NCBI GenBank assembly: GCA_050633365.1
Contig: JBOEGJ010000011.1
Span: forward strand, 62,001-126,000
DNA from: Pseudomaricurvus sp050633365
GTDB taxonomy: Bacteria > Pseudomonadota > Gammaproteobacteria > Pseudomonadales > Cellvibrionaceae
Direction: 5' to 3'
Length of the DNA: 64,000 bases
The notes below the pieces were generated by a model, which saw nothing but the letters and a program-made list of their open reading frames with translations, was not told the DNA's origin and ran no database searches. Made by a program: the position numbers and the translations under genes. This document shows, in pieces, positions 25,797 to 35,412 of this stretch; positions within the stretch are counted from its first letter, which is position 1, and each line of letters opens with the position of its first letter.

Positions 25797-28085
25797 TGCA
25801 TAGCGTTTCAACATACTAGGCACATCGAGAATCAACGCGATGGTACCATCGCCGGTAATCGTCGCTCCGGCCATACCCGGAGTGCCGTGGAGCATTTTTC
25901 CGAGCGGCTTAATAACAACTTCTTCTTGGCCGATTAACTGATCAACCACAAAGCCAACCCTCTGCGTGCCCACAGAAACGATAACTACATGAGCCTCCTC
26001 TGGATTGGGATCGTTCATTGCGCCCGTGACCAGCCAGCGTTTGAGATGGAATATAGGCACGGCTTTTTCACGAACCGTGACACATTCTTGACCATCTACA
26101 ACATTGGACTTTGTCAAATCCATGTGGAAAATTTCGTTGACACTTACCAGCGGTAAAGCAAAGGTTTGGTTACCGAGCATGATCATTAGGGTAGGCATAA
26201 TCGCCAAAGTCAGAGGCACCTTAATGGTAATACGTGTGCCTTCACCCATACTGGAATCGATTTCGATCGAACCATTCAGCTGAGTAATTTTCGTCTTAAC
26301 GACGTCCATACCAACGCCACGCCCGGAGACGTCTGAAATTTCTTTCTTAGTAGAAAAGCCCGGTGCAAAGATGAGTGCAAACGCTTCTGAATCAGACAGG
26401 CGACCCGCGGCATCTTCATCCATCAAGCCTTTCTCGACGGCAATCCCCCGAAGTTTGTCGGGATCCATACCACCGCCATCATCGGTAATGGACAACAGGA
26501 TGTGATCACCCTCTTGCTCCGCCGCGAGTATTACTTTACCTACGCGAGACTTGCCATTGGCTTCACGATCCGCCGGCAATTCAATACCATGGTCAACCGA
26601 GTTTCGAACCAAGTGAACCAATGGGTCGGCCAGTGCTTCCACAAGGTTTTTATCGAGATCAGTCTCTTCGCCTTGGAGTTCAAGATTAATTTCTTTTTTC
26701 AGGTTTCTCGCCAAATCGCGAACAACACGAGGGAAACGACCAAACACTTTCTTGATCGGTTGCATGCGTGTTTTCATAACTGAAGTTTGCAAATCGGCGG
26801 TGACTACATCGAGATTGCCCACCGCCTTTGAAAGCACTTCGTCGTTGGCCTTAATACCTAAGCGAACAAGACGGTTGCGAACGAGCACCAACTCGCCAAC
26901 CATATTCATAATATCGTCTAGGCGCTGAGTATCTACGCGAACCGTTGTTTCGCCGGCAGCTGCCGTTTGCGCGGCGCCATCTCGACCAGCACCACCTCGA
27001 GCGGCAGGCTTACGGTCTTCACCTCCGGCAGCCTTAGCGGGAGCCGCAGCTTTTTTCGCCGGTGCGGGGGCCGCAGCCGGTTTAGCAGTGACTTCTTTAG
27101 CGCCTTTTTCAGCTTTAACTGTGTTGCCAGTGCCAGTGACGGCCGGCCCTTTTCCTTTACCGTGCAAGTCGTCCAGTAGCTGTTCAAATTCGTCGTCAGT
27201 GATTTTATCATCACCACCGCCTCCGCTGGATGCGGCAACAGGAGCCGAAGCCTCGGCCTTTGCAGCGCCGGCCCCAGGGCCCTTTCCGGCACCGTGAAGC
27301 TGATCGAGCAATGCATCAAATTCATCTTCAGATATTACGTTGTTATCACTTTTCGTGCTTGCGGCTGCGGGAGCCACTGCAGCTGGGGCTGGAGCTTCGC
27401 CACCGGGAGTGGGCGCATTACCTTTGCCATGTAATTGATCGAGAAGCGCTTCGAACTCATCTTCGGTGATTTCATCACCGCTCTGGGAGGTCGCTGGCTG
27501 CGCAGCGGGTGCGGCTGTTGCTGCTGGTGCTGCTGCAGACTGGGAATCTTCGTCACTAATGGCGTCCAGCAACTCTTCGAATTCTGAATCGGTGATATCG
27601 CCATCACCGCCACCACTGCCCAGGGCACTTTCTGCTGCTGCGGGTTCCTCGACAACTTCTTCTGCGACAGGCGCTGCGCCATCGTCGACAAGATCCTCCC
27701 CAGACACAAGCCGCTCGAGGGCCGCCAATAATTCTGGAGATGCCGCGTCGACTTCTACCCGCTGTGAGACTTGTTCAAATTGATGATTAACGGTATCGAG
27801 CGCCTGCAACACGACATCCATCAATTCGGATGTGACCGAACGCTGTCCGTTGCGAAGAATATCAAATAAGTTTTCAGTTACGTGGCAACACTCAACCATT
27901 TCGTTGAGTTGTAGAAATCCAGCACCACCCTTGACCGTATGAAAGCCGCGAAAAATCGCATTCAAAAGGTCGGTATCATCCGGACGTTGTTCAAGATCTA
28001 CCAACTGCTCGGAAAGAAGCTCTAAAATTTCACCAGCTTCTACCAAAAAGTCTTGTAGAATCTCCTCGTCATCTCCGAAACCCAT
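25785..28085 (-). CDS. cheA: CheA histidine kinase (main flagellar chemotaxis system)
   Basis: 766 residues. The N-terminal Hpt domain has phospho-accepting H49 (FRGFHTVKGGAG). A long Ala/Pro-rich linker follows (about 135-380), containing four copies of a D-x-I-(T/S)-x-(D/S)-E-F-(E/D)-x-L-L-D motif at about 163-179, 205-220, 250-265 and 294-309. The conserved core comes next: P3 dimerisation (VDTQRLDDIMNMVGELVLVRN), the ATPase (HLVRNSVDHGIE, DDGGGMD, GRGVGMDVVK) and the CheW-like P5. It phosphorylates CheY and CheB. No classical P2 domain is evident, so the repeated motifs may take over partner binding. The C terminus (GHT then TAG) falls inside an inserted element and may be non-native. Confidence 0.95.
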   Translation of the reverse strand: MGFGDDEEILQDFLVEAGEILELLSEQLVDLEQRPDDTDLLNAIFRGFHTVKGGAGFLQLNEMVECCHVTENLFDILRNGQRSVTSELMDVVLQALDTVNHQFEQVSQRVEVDAASPELLAALERLVSGEDLVDDGAAPVAEEVVEEPAAAESALGSGGGDGDITDSEFEELLDAISDEDSQSAAAPAATAAPAAQPATSQSGDEITEDEFEALLDQLHGKGNAPTPGGEAPAPAAVAPAAASTKSDNNVISEDEFDALLDQLHGAGKGPGAGAAKAEASAPVAASSGGGGDDKITDDEFEQLLDDLHGKGKGPAVTGTGNTVKAEKGAKEVTAKPAAAPAPAKKAAAPAKAAGGEDRKPAARGGAGRDGAAQTAAAGETTVRVDTQRLDDIMNMVGELVLVRNRLVRLGIKANDEVLSKAVGNLDVVTADLQTSVMKTRMQPIKKVFGRFPRVVRDLARNLKKEINLELQGEETDLDKNLVEALADPLVHLVRNSVDHGIELPADREANGKSRVGKVILAAEQEGDHILLSITDDGGGMDPDKLRGIAVEKGLMDEDAAGRLSDSEAFALIFAPGFSTKKEISDVSGRGVGMDVVKTKITQLNGSIEIDSSMGEGTRITIKVPLTLAIMPTLMIMLGNQTFALPLVSVNEIFHMDLTKSNVVDGQECVTVREKAVPIFHLKRWLVTGAMNDPNPEEAHVVIVSVGTQRVGFVVDQLIGQEEVVIKPLGKMLHGTPGMAGATITGDGTIALILDVPSMLKRYAGHT

Positions 28086-28107
28086 TCACAGCTCCTCAGA
28101 ACTTAAA

Positions 28108-28911
28108 TCAGAAACCCAAACTTGAGAGTAAGTCGTCCACGTCGTCCTGACCTGATACAACATCTTCACGTTTGTCTGCGTGTATTTGTGGTCCTTCCGC
28201 TTCAACACCATCCGCATTTGGAACCGCAGCCTCGGTTTCTGTATCGGCCGTATCGCCTAAACCTGTAATTTCTTCTACTTGCCCAGCGATACGAACCAAG
28301 TTCACTAGACTTTCTTCTACCTCTCGGATCAATCCGATAACTCGTTTTAACACTTGCCCAGTAAGATCTTGAAAGCCTTGCTCCAAGATAATGTCCTGCA
28401 AGTTTTTACTGAGCTCGCCAGTACCATCGCGCATATCGTTTAAGAAACAATCCATACGCTTGTAGACATCGCGGAATTCATCTGCGGTCATTTCCCGACG
28501 TTTCAACCTGCCCCATTCTTCATGTAACGCTGCGGCCTCTTGCCCAAGATTCACAGCAATGGGGGCAGATGCCTCGACCATGTCCATAGTTTTTTCGGCG
28601 GCCGCCTGAGTGGTTTCAATCACATAATTAAGGCGATCGGAAGCATCCTGAATTTCGGAAGAATCTATTTCGGGCGGGTTAGAGCTGATGTCGCCATCGA
28701 CGTGAAAGTTCACAATCGCACTGTGCAAGCCGCGAGTTAACTGCCCTACTGCGGTAAACATATTGCGATCGCGAACGCTGATAAGCTGTTCGATCAGCTC
28801 AGAGGCGCCAACTAGATCGTCGCTACTTAGTTTTTCTGAGAGTAATTTGGCACAATCACGAAGCTCTTGAACGAACTCTTCACTACTGTGCAGCTCTGGT
28901 TGTGTATCCAT
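28108..28911 (-). CDS. cheZ: CheZ phosphatase of CheY-P
   Basis: 267 residues, a long helical hairpin with the catalytic glutamine Q181 in EQGFQDLTGQVLKR. The C-terminal CheY-binding peptide is DDVDDLLSSLGF, preceded by a ~40-residue flexible acidic linker. CheZ accelerates dephosphorylation of CheY-P. It is located directly between cheY and cheA, 22 bp from cheA. It is the only CheZ in the window, so it probably serves the flagellar CheY. Confidence 0.95.
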   Translation of the reverse strand: MDTQPELHSSEEFVQELRDCAKLLSEKLSSDDLVGASELIEQLISVRDRNMFTAVGQLTRGLHSAIVNFHVDGDISSNPPEIDSSEIQDASDRLNYVIETTQAAAEKTMDMVEASAPIAVNLGQEAAALHEEWGRLKRREMTADEFRDVYKRMDCFLNDMRDGTGELSKNLQDIILEQGFQDLTGQVLKRVIGLIREVEESLVNLVRIAGQVEEITGLGDTADTETEAAVPNADGVEAEGPQIHADKREDVVSGQDDVDDLLSSLGF

Positions 28912-28936
28912 CGTCCAACCTTGCTGGTTATCGTTA

Positions 28937-29323
28937 TTATCCGTCGACGCGCACGAAGATTTTTTCGATTTTTTCTTTCAATGCTGCTGCCGTAAAAGGT
29001 TTGACTACGTAACCATTCACACCCGACTGTGCCGCTTCAATAATTTGGTCTCGCTTAGCTTCAGCGGTCACCATTAAAACGGGCAAGGAAGAGAGTTTTT
29101 CGTCTGCTCGAACCGCCTTTAACAAATCGATCCCCGTCATTCCGGGCATATTCCAGTCCGTAACCAGAAAATCAAAATCACCACTCTTCAGCATTGGCAA
29201 GGCGGTTAAACCATCGTCAGCTTCTTGTGTATTGGTGAATCCCAAATCTCTTAGTAGATTTTTGATGATCCGACGCATTGTCGAGAAATCATCGACAATC
29301 AGGATTTTCATGTTTTTATCCAA
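28937..29323 (-). CDS. cheY: CheY response regulator (flagellar motor)
   Basis: 128 residues from a TTG start that has GGAGG at the ideal five-base spacing; the ATG four codons later is too far (17 bases) from it. The receiver is complete: acidic pocket DD at 11-12, phospho-acceptor D56 in VTDWNMPGM, Thr in MVTAEA, and the lysine in VVKPFT. CheY-P binds FliM (encoded at 40674-41690) to reverse motor rotation. It heads the cheYZA group 190 bp after fliA. Confidence 0.95.
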   Translation of the reverse strand: MDKNMKILIVDDFSTMRRIIKNLLRDLGFTNTQEADDGLTALPMLKSGDFDFLVTDWNMPGMTGIDLLKAVRADEKLSSLPVLMVTAEAKRDQIIEAAQSGVNGYVVKPFTAAALKEKIEKIFVRVDG

Positions 29324-29388
29324 TGCAACCTCCGTATTCCCAGGCCTGGGATTTACTAATAGTCTAGTAGCTGATTAGCGGCTAGCCA

Positions 29389-29423
29389 GTTTTTGCTCCA
29401 GTTAGGGGGCAAAAACCGCACCA
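29389..29423 (-). promoter_or_regulatory. possible sigma-54 promoter overlapping a hairpin, upstream of cheY
   Basis: On the minus strand TGGTGCGGTTTTTGC (29423-29409) keeps the GG and GC dinucleotides at the exact -24/-12 spacing and matches nine of eleven consensus bases. Its -12 end also forms the right arm (GCAAAAAC) of a perfect eight-bp inverted repeat with GTTTTTGC at 29389-29396. It would start transcripts ~70 bp before cheY. A terminator or processing role after fliA is the alternative. Confidence 0.4.
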
Positions 29424-29513
29424 CCAAGTCAAGCTTTTGAAAATGTGGCACTTTTTAGGCTATTAGCCACCTCAAATCAAGTGCAAAAGAGGTATTTTCT
29501 CGGCGCTGAGAGG

Positions 29514-30263
29514 TCAGTCCTTCTCTTGCCACGCCGATAGCCGCGAACGCAACCGTAACGCCGCCTGAGAATGAATTTGACTTACCCTCGACTCGCTCAC
29601 ACCGATTATCTGGCCAATCTCTTTAAGGTTAAGTTCTTCATCGTAGTAGAGCGCCAAAACCAGTCTTTCTCGTTCTGGCAGTTGGGTTATCGCCTGCGCT
29701 AGCGATTGCTTTAGGGATTCCTTCTGGAATTTTTCCTGGGGTGGCGTAAAGGCCATGCTGACGTTATCTGGGCCAAAGCCACCGGTATCATCATCGCCAT
29801 AGCTTTCTTCAAAGCTAAACAAGCGGCTCGAGGCTGAGTCATTGAGCATGGCGTGATACTCATTCATACCCACATCGAGTTCTTTGGCGATTTCTTGATC
29901 AGTGGCGTCGCGCCCGTGTCGCGCCTCAACGTTGGCTACGGCTTGACTGACACGGCGGCCATTGCGATGAACCGATCGCGGTGCCCAGTCACCTCTGCGC
30001 ATTTCATCGACTATCGAGCCGCGAATGCGAATGCCGGCGTAGGTCGAGAAACTGGCACCTTTAGAGGCATCGTATTTTTGAGCGGCTTCGATCAACCCCA
30101 CCATTCCTGCCTGAATAAGATCTTCCACCTGCACGCAGGCGGGCATTCTCATCATCATGTGGTGTGCAATTCGCTTCACCAAAGGAGCGTATTCTTCCAC
30201 CTGGATAGAGGTCAATCCGCGTTGTGTTTCGTCATACATGGCTAGGCCGTCAACTGCTGGCAT
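29514..30263 (-). CDS. fliA: flagellar sigma factor FliA (sigma-28)
   Basis: 249 residues with sigma-70 family regions 2 (YAPLVKRIAHHMM...DLIQAGMVGLIEAAQKYD...SFSTYAGIRIRGSIVDEMR), 3 and 4 (LKEIGQIIGVSESRVSQIHSQAALRLRS). AGGAC precedes the ATG by seven bases. FliA transcribes late flagellar and chemotaxis genes from TAAAGTTT-N11-GCCGATAA promoters; one such site is seen at 56563-56589. It follows fleN by 45 bp, as in Pseudomonas. Confidence 0.97.
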   Translation of the reverse strand: MPAVDGLAMYDETQRGLTSIQVEEYAPLVKRIAHHMMMRMPACVQVEDLIQAGMVGLIEAAQKYDASKGASFSTYAGIRIRGSIVDEMRRGDWAPRSVHRNGRRVSQAVANVEARHGRDATDQEIAKELDVGMNEYHAMLNDSASSRLFSFEESYGDDDTGGFGPDNVSMAFTPPQEKFQKESLKQSLAQAITQLPERERLVLALYYDEELNLKEIGQIIGVSESRVSQIHSQAALRLRSRLSAWQEKD

Positions 30264-30308
30264 TCTTCAGTCCTGTTGTTTTTTCTTTTTAGGACGCTGT
30301 AAGCGTAA

Positions 30309-31136
30309 TCAAGCTCCGGCATGTGCCGTCTGCAATAATCGTTCAACAAAAAACTCGAGATGTCCTCGAGCTGAATTTGGCAGTGGCCACTGATCGACTT
30401 GTTCTGCGATCTTTCGTATCGCCGTTGCCGCTTTACAATTGGGTGCAAACTCCAAGATCGGCTTTTGCTTTTGCACCGCCTTGCGTACATTTTCATCAAA
30501 GGGGACATGCCCTACATACTGCAGCGACACATCTAAAAAGCGCTCGCAAACCATATTGAGTTTATTGAATAGCCCCTGTCCCTCTTGGGCGCTGCGGGTC
30601 ATATTGGCAACCACGCGAAAACGGAACATGTCGTGTTCTTTGTTCAGTAGTTTAATCAAGGCATAGGCATCGGTGATGGATGAAGGCTCATCGCACACCA
30701 CCACAATCACTTCTTGAGAGGCTCTCACAAAGCTCACGACCGTGTCGGAAATTCCCGCTGCGGTATCGACCACTAGCACATCCAATTGATTGCTGAGCTG
30801 ACTAAAAGCATGAATCAGCGCAGCGTGCTCTTGCGGTCCCAAAGCCGCCATCTGTTGCACGCCCGACGATGCCGGCACAACTTTGACGCCAGCAGGCCCG
30901 GTGACCATAACCTCTTCGAGGCCAACTTCTCCGCTGAGCACATCAGCCAGGTTCTTGTCGGTCTTTAAGCCCAAGAGCACATCAATGTTTGCCAATCCCA
31001 AATCGGCATCCATTAACACAACCCGTCGTCGCATCTCTGCCAGCGCAATACTCAAATTCACCGAAATATTGCTTTTACCTACTCCGCCTTTGCCGCCTGT
31101 GACCGCAATGACCTGAACTGGACGTGTGGAACTCAT
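30309..31136 (-). CDS. fleN: FleN/FlhG MinD-like flagellar number regulator
   Basis: 275 residues with the deviant Walker A GGKGGVGKSN (lysines 16 and 21), DADLGLANIDVLLG and VDTAAGISDTV. The extended C-terminal helix is typical of FlhG/FleN. It restrains the activity of the master regulator FleQ and, with FlhF, keeps flagella few and polar. The gene lies between flhF and fliA in the standard order, so polar flagellation is expected. Confidence 0.96.
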   Translation of the reverse strand: MSSTRPVQVIAVTGGKGGVGKSNISVNLSIALAEMRRRVVLMDADLGLANIDVLLGLKTDKNLADVLSGEVGLEEVMVTGPAGVKVVPASSGVQQMAALGPQEHAALIHAFSQLSNQLDVLVVDTAAGISDTVVSFVRASQEVIVVVCDEPSSITDAYALIKLLNKEHDMFRFRVVANMTRSAQEGQGLFNKLNMVCERFLDVSLQYVGHVPFDENVRKAVQKQKPILEFAPNCKAATAIRKIAEQVDQWPLPNSARGHLEFFVERLLQTAHAGA

Positions 31137-31220
31137 GTAATTCCCTTCCCTAATTTGACCGTCTACTAAGTTGATTCATCGAATTTACCCATGGCTTCGA
31201 GAATCGACGCAGGCAATTGC

Positions 31221-32924
31221 CTACAAGTATAGTTGCTTCCCAGAATTCGCCTGTCCCGCCACTGGCATAGGCGCTGAGCTAAAGTCCGAATGATTACCTA
31301 ATCCCGATTTCATCAGGCCCACCGCTTTTGCAACCAGCTTGTGACCTTTAGCAACCTGTATATCCTGAGGAATTTCCTGACCATCGGTGGTGTAACAAAC
31401 GGGCAACTGATGCTCCATTACCACGCTAATCGCCTCTCCCAAGGTGGCAGCCTCATCGAGCTTAGTGAGGATACAACCCTGCAGCTGTACGCTTTGATGA
31501 GCGTGGATGGTGGCTTTCATCATCTGCAATTGTGAGTTACAGGCCATCACCAATATCGGCTTCACCTGAGGTGCGCTGGTTAGCGCCTGCAGCTGCTCTT
31601 TAAGCTGTCGATCGCCGTGGCGGAAGCCTGCGCTATCAATTAATACCAGCGGACAGCCTTTTAGGCTTCGCAAAACGGCGGGTAAATCCTGATTGTCGTC
31701 AACGACTTTGACTTGCACATTAAGGATTCGCCCCAGTGACCTGAGCTGATCATGAGCGGCAATACGATAGGTATCGGTAGTGACCAAAGCGACATTTTCG
31801 GAGCCATGCTCTAGCACATAACGAGCCGCTAGCTTGGCAATGGTGGTGGTTTTACCGACACCCGTGGGACCCACAAAGGCGTAGACACCGCCATCCATAA
31901 TTCGATCGCCAGCAGCCACAGGAATGTCATGGGATAAGATTGCAAGACTGTCGGCCCAAGCCTCTTGCATGGTGCTGTGATTTTTAACCGACTTAACAAT
32001 TTTCTCAGCAGGTAGATCGCTCATACCCATATGCTTGAGACGTCGCATCAAACCAGAATCCAAGGGCGTCGACATTTGCGGGGTATTCGCCATGCGGGTT
32101 AACTGCTCTTCGAGCAATAGCCGCATATCCGCCAACTCTGACTGAAGCGCGTGAAGCTGCTGCTGTTGCTCCTGACGCTCGTGATTGTAGCGCTGCTCCA
32201 TACGTTGCTCGCGCTGCTCAAACGCCTGTTGCGTTTGACGCTGCTGATTGTCTTGAAATTGCTCAGCAAATTCTGAGCGATGATTCTGGACCGGCTCCAC
32301 TCGCTTGGCGCGACTATCGTCACCCTGGGCATAGCTATTTGCTGGAGTATTTGCATGAGCACTCGGACGACGAGCCTGCTCAATATAGTCATCAACCGGA
32401 GCGCGCTCCGAGGTCGACGCCAATTGTCCTAATGGCGTTTCATCAAATGTTTTCTGCTCACGCGCAGCCATCATCTTCAAACGCGCCTGTTCCATTTCCT
32501 CGGCCAACTCCTCTTGGGTCTTACCAGAGGCGCGACCTCGAACAGGGGCGGTTTTTGCCGACTCAAGTTGAGCCGCGAAGCTGCGTGTAGGCGTTCCTTG
32601 TTGCGCTGCAGCCACAGGCATGGATACCGGCTGATCATTCAGATGCCCATTTTGAAGCGATCGATTTTGGCGAATAGCGCTATCAACCAAATTCTGATCA
32701 CGCCAAGCGCCATCACTGCTCATTGGCACATCGACGCCTTCGACGGGATTATCCACCGGAGCTTGAACCGTCGCTGACTGAGGTGTTGGTTGCAGGCTCG
32801 TTAAAATTTCGACGCCCTGCTTAACCCGACGGCTCGACAAAATGACGGCATCAGGCCCCATTTCTTGGCGCACCAGCTCTAGTGCTCTGCGCATGTCTGC
32901 GGCGACAAAACGTTTGACGGACAT
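31221..32924 (-). CDS. flhF: FlhF SRP-type GTPase for polar flagellar placement
   Basis: 567 residues from the ATG at 32924, chosen because AGGAGGAAG lies just upstream; the frame extends further but without support. It starts MSVKRFVAADMRRALELVRQEMG, the conserved FlhF N terminus. A long Gln-rich central region contains coiled coil (about 220-295). The C-terminal NG GTPase has the P-loop GPTGVGKTTTIAK around residue 352, plus VTTDTYRIAAHDQL and TKLDEA. FlhF recruits the first flagellar components to the cell pole. It lies between flhA and fleN. Confidence 0.95.
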   Translation of the reverse strand: MSVKRFVAADMRRALELVRQEMGPDAVILSSRRVKQGVEILTSLQPTPQSATVQAPVDNPVEGVDVPMSSDGAWRDQNLVDSAIRQNRSLQNGHLNDQPVSMPVAAAQQGTPTRSFAAQLESAKTAPVRGRASGKTQEELAEEMEQARLKMMAAREQKTFDETPLGQLASTSERAPVDDYIEQARRPSAHANTPANSYAQGDDSRAKRVEPVQNHRSEFAEQFQDNQQRQTQQAFEQREQRMEQRYNHERQEQQQQLHALQSELADMRLLLEEQLTRMANTPQMSTPLDSGLMRRLKHMGMSDLPAEKIVKSVKNHSTMQEAWADSLAILSHDIPVAAGDRIMDGGVYAFVGPTGVGKTTTIAKLAARYVLEHGSENVALVTTDTYRIAAHDQLRSLGRILNVQVKVVDDNQDLPAVLRSLKGCPLVLIDSAGFRHGDRQLKEQLQALTSAPQVKPILVMACNSQLQMMKATIHAHQSVQLQGCILTKLDEAATLGEAISVVMEHQLPVCYTTDGQEIPQDIQVAKGHKLVAKAVGLMKSGLGNHSDFSSAPMPVAGQANSGKQLYL

Positions 32925-32978
32925 TGTACTTCCTCCTGCGACACTGAATCGAAAATAGCGTCGTGTTTCTGCGTGCAA

Positions 32979-33000
32979 CTACCTCATGCAACCGAGGTAG
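32979..33000. repeat. hairpin between flhA and flhF
   Basis: CTACCTC (32979-32985) and GAGGTAG (32994-33000) form a perfect seven-bp stem with an eight-base loop in the flhA-flhF gap. No U-run follows on the minus strand. It may modulate mRNA stability within the operon. Confidence 0.4.
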
Positions 33001-33023
33001 AGCGAATCAATCTGTTGTAGCCT

Positions 33024-35258
33024 CTAACCTTCGACCCCTACGGCGGCCTCGATGGTGATTTGCTTGTTATCGGGTATTTCTGTGTAAGCCAATACGTGCA
33101 TGTCAGGTAAACTGAACCGAACAAATTTCGACATCATGTTGCGTATCGGCGCCGCCACCAGTAATACCAGCGGTCGGCCCTGTATCTCTTGTTTTTGCGC
33201 CGCATCAATCAATGATCGCTGCAACTTCTCCGCTAGAGTTGGCTCAATTGATGCGCCAGCGCCAGTATTTTGTGCTTGTTGTACAGACTGCAGCAATAAC
33301 TGTTCCAACCCAGCCTCTAAGGTGACCACAGGCACCTCAGGCTCTTGTCCCACAATGGCTTGCACGATTTGACGGGACAGCCCGACTCGGGCAATGGAAA
33401 TCAGAGTGTCGGGATCTTGACTCTGCCCCGACGATGCAGCCAGGGCTTCGGCAATGGTTCGCATATCGCGAATAGACACTTTTTCGTGCAATAGCCCCTG
33501 TAGTATTTTCAATAACACATTCAGATTCACAGCCCCGGGAACCAACTGCTCAACTAGCTTCGGCGATGTTTCCTCTAGTTTGTCTAGCAGCTTCTGTACT
33601 TCTTCGTGTCCCAACAGCTCATAGCTGTGTTTGTGTAGAATTTGATTGATGTGAGTCGCCACTACGGTACTAGCATCCACCACGGTATAACCCAGAGTTT
33701 GAGCTTTGTCCTTGCGATCGCGATCAATCCAAACGGCCTCTAAACCAAAGGCAGGGTCGGTGGTGGCGATACCGTCAATACTGCCAAACACCTGACCGGG
33801 ATTGATGGCCAACTCTTTATCGGGGTGAACCTCCGCCTCGCCTAATGTCACACCCATTAGGCTTACGCGATAGGCGTTTGGCATAAGATCAAGGTTGTCA
33901 CGAATGTGGACAGAAGGAATAAGAAAGCCCACTTCTTGTGAGAGTTTTTTACGAACCCCCTTGATTCGACCCAACAGCTCTCCACCTTGGTTTTTATCGA
34001 CCATAGGGATCAAGCGATAACCCACTTCCAAGCCGACAACATCCACCGGTAAAACATCGTCCCAACCAATATCTGGGCTTTCGGCAGGTGTCACATCTTT
34101 GGCATCCACGGTAATCGGGGTAGCTCCGGCTCCGGCTCGAGCCTGCGGCGCTGCAACCGCGCCACCTGAAGCCGGTACCATGGCATTCGCAGTCGAACTC
34201 CCCCCGCTCATGTGATCGGCAATTTCTTTACGGTTTTTTTGATAGTACAAGTACAACGCCAAGCCCGCGGCGAAAAAGGCCAACCCCAAAAACGACACAT
34301 GGGGCATACCGGGGATTGCCCCCATGATGAACAATATGACAGAGGCCACACCCAGGGCCTTAGGTGAATCAAACATCTGGCGCATAATTTGATTGCGCAT
34401 GTCTTCCGAGCTGTTGACCCTGGTCACCATAATTGCCGCCGAAGTCGACAACAACAGCGACGGAATTTGAGCCACAAGACCGTCACCGATGGTCAATAAG
34501 ATGTATTTCTCTAAGGCGTCTTGAAACTCCAATTGATGCTGAACCATACCAACGATCAAGCCACCGATAATGTTCAGTACAAGAATCAAAATGCCGGCGA
34601 TGGCATCGCCCCGCACGAACTTACTGGCACCGTCCATGGCACCGTAAAAATCGGCCTCGGAGGCGACATCTTCACGTCGAGTCTTGGCTTCGTCCTGATC
34701 AATCAAGCCGGCGTTCAAGTCGGCGTCGATGGCCATTTGCTTGCCGGGCATGGCGTCCAAAGTGAATCGGGCACTTACCTCGGAGATTCGCCCTGCGCCC
34801 TTAGTCACCACCACGAAATTGATGATCATCAAGATGATAAAGATGATGATACCTACGGCGTAGTTACCGCCGATCACCACCTCACCAAACGCCTGAATGA
34901 CCTTACCCGCCGCATCGCCGCCATTGTGCCCTTCAAGCAGCACCACACGCGTGGAAGCGACGTTGAGGGCCAGCCTCATCAAGGTAGCCACCAGCAAAAT
35001 GGTCGGGAAAACGGCAAAATCCAAAGGTCGTAGGCTGTAGACGCCAACCAATAACACCACAATCGAAAGCGCGATATTGAATGAGAAAAAGATGTCGAGA
35101 AGAAACGGCGGCAAGGGCAAGGTCATCATGCCCAGCAACATTAACAGCAGCAGTGGAACACCGAGGTTGCCCTGGCCTATCCCGCGAATATGATTTACTG
35201 CGGTTTTACGATCAATGGATCCAGCGAACTGACGAAATTCTGAAAACTGTGAGGCCAT
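33024..35258 (-). CDS. flhA: flagellar export gate protein FlhA
   Basis: 744 residues. Six to eight N-terminal membrane helices lie within about 35-340, including the FHIPEP-type conserved block and NFVVVTKGAGRISEVSARFTLDAMPGKQMAIDADL. A cytoplasmic domain (about 385-744) forms the nonameric docking ring for export substrates. It is slightly longer than Pseudomonas FlhA. The ATG has no good Shine-Dalgarno, so the exact start is uncertain. A sigma-54 promoter-like element lies ~50 bp upstream. An unrelated sugar-lactonase-like gene separates it from flhB. Confidence 0.96.
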   Translation of the reverse strand: MASQFSEFRQFAGSIDRKTAVNHIRGIGQGNLGVPLLLLMLLGMMTLPLPPFLLDIFFSFNIALSIVVLLVGVYSLRPLDFAVFPTILLVATLMRLALNVASTRVVLLEGHNGGDAAGKVIQAFGEVVIGGNYAVGIIIFIILMIINFVVVTKGAGRISEVSARFTLDAMPGKQMAIDADLNAGLIDQDEAKTRREDVASEADFYGAMDGASKFVRGDAIAGILILVLNIIGGLIVGMVQHQLEFQDALEKYILLTIGDGLVAQIPSLLLSTSAAIMVTRVNSSEDMRNQIMRQMFDSPKALGVASVILFIMGAIPGMPHVSFLGLAFFAAGLALYLYYQKNRKEIADHMSGGSSTANAMVPASGGAVAAPQARAGAGATPITVDAKDVTPAESPDIGWDDVLPVDVVGLEVGYRLIPMVDKNQGGELLGRIKGVRKKLSQEVGFLIPSVHIRDNLDLMPNAYRVSLMGVTLGEAEVHPDKELAINPGQVFGSIDGIATTDPAFGLEAVWIDRDRKDKAQTLGYTVVDASTVVATHINQILHKHSYELLGHEEVQKLLDKLEETSPKLVEQLVPGAVNLNVLLKILQGLLHEKVSIRDMRTIAEALAASSGQSQDPDTLISIARVGLSRQIVQAIVGQEPEVPVVTLEAGLEQLLLQSVQQAQNTGAGASIEPTLAEKLQRSLIDAAQKQEIQGRPLVLLVAAPIRNMMSKFVRFSLPDMHVLAYTEIPDNKQITIEAAVGVEG

Positions 35259-35304
35259 AAAGATACGGTTTCTTGACGCTATAAGAGTAGTTCTCTCTTA
35301 CATC

Positions 35305-35319
35305 GCAAAAACCGTACCT
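35305..35319 (-). promoter_or_regulatory. sigma-54 promoter for flhA
   Basis: Minus-strand AGGTACGGTTTTTGC has GG and GC at the correct -24/-12 spacing and matches nine of eleven consensus bases of TGGCACG-N4-TTGC. The predicted start is ~36 bp before flhA. This fits FleQ/RpoN control of flhA in polar flagellates. Confidence 0.65.
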
Positions 35320-35412
35320 ATTCCGGGAATCCATTGAAATTGTTATTTCAAATCAACTCGTTGCGAATCTCAGCTGAAATACCGCTCTGTTTTTTCTCAA
35401 TTTTTGGGGCAA

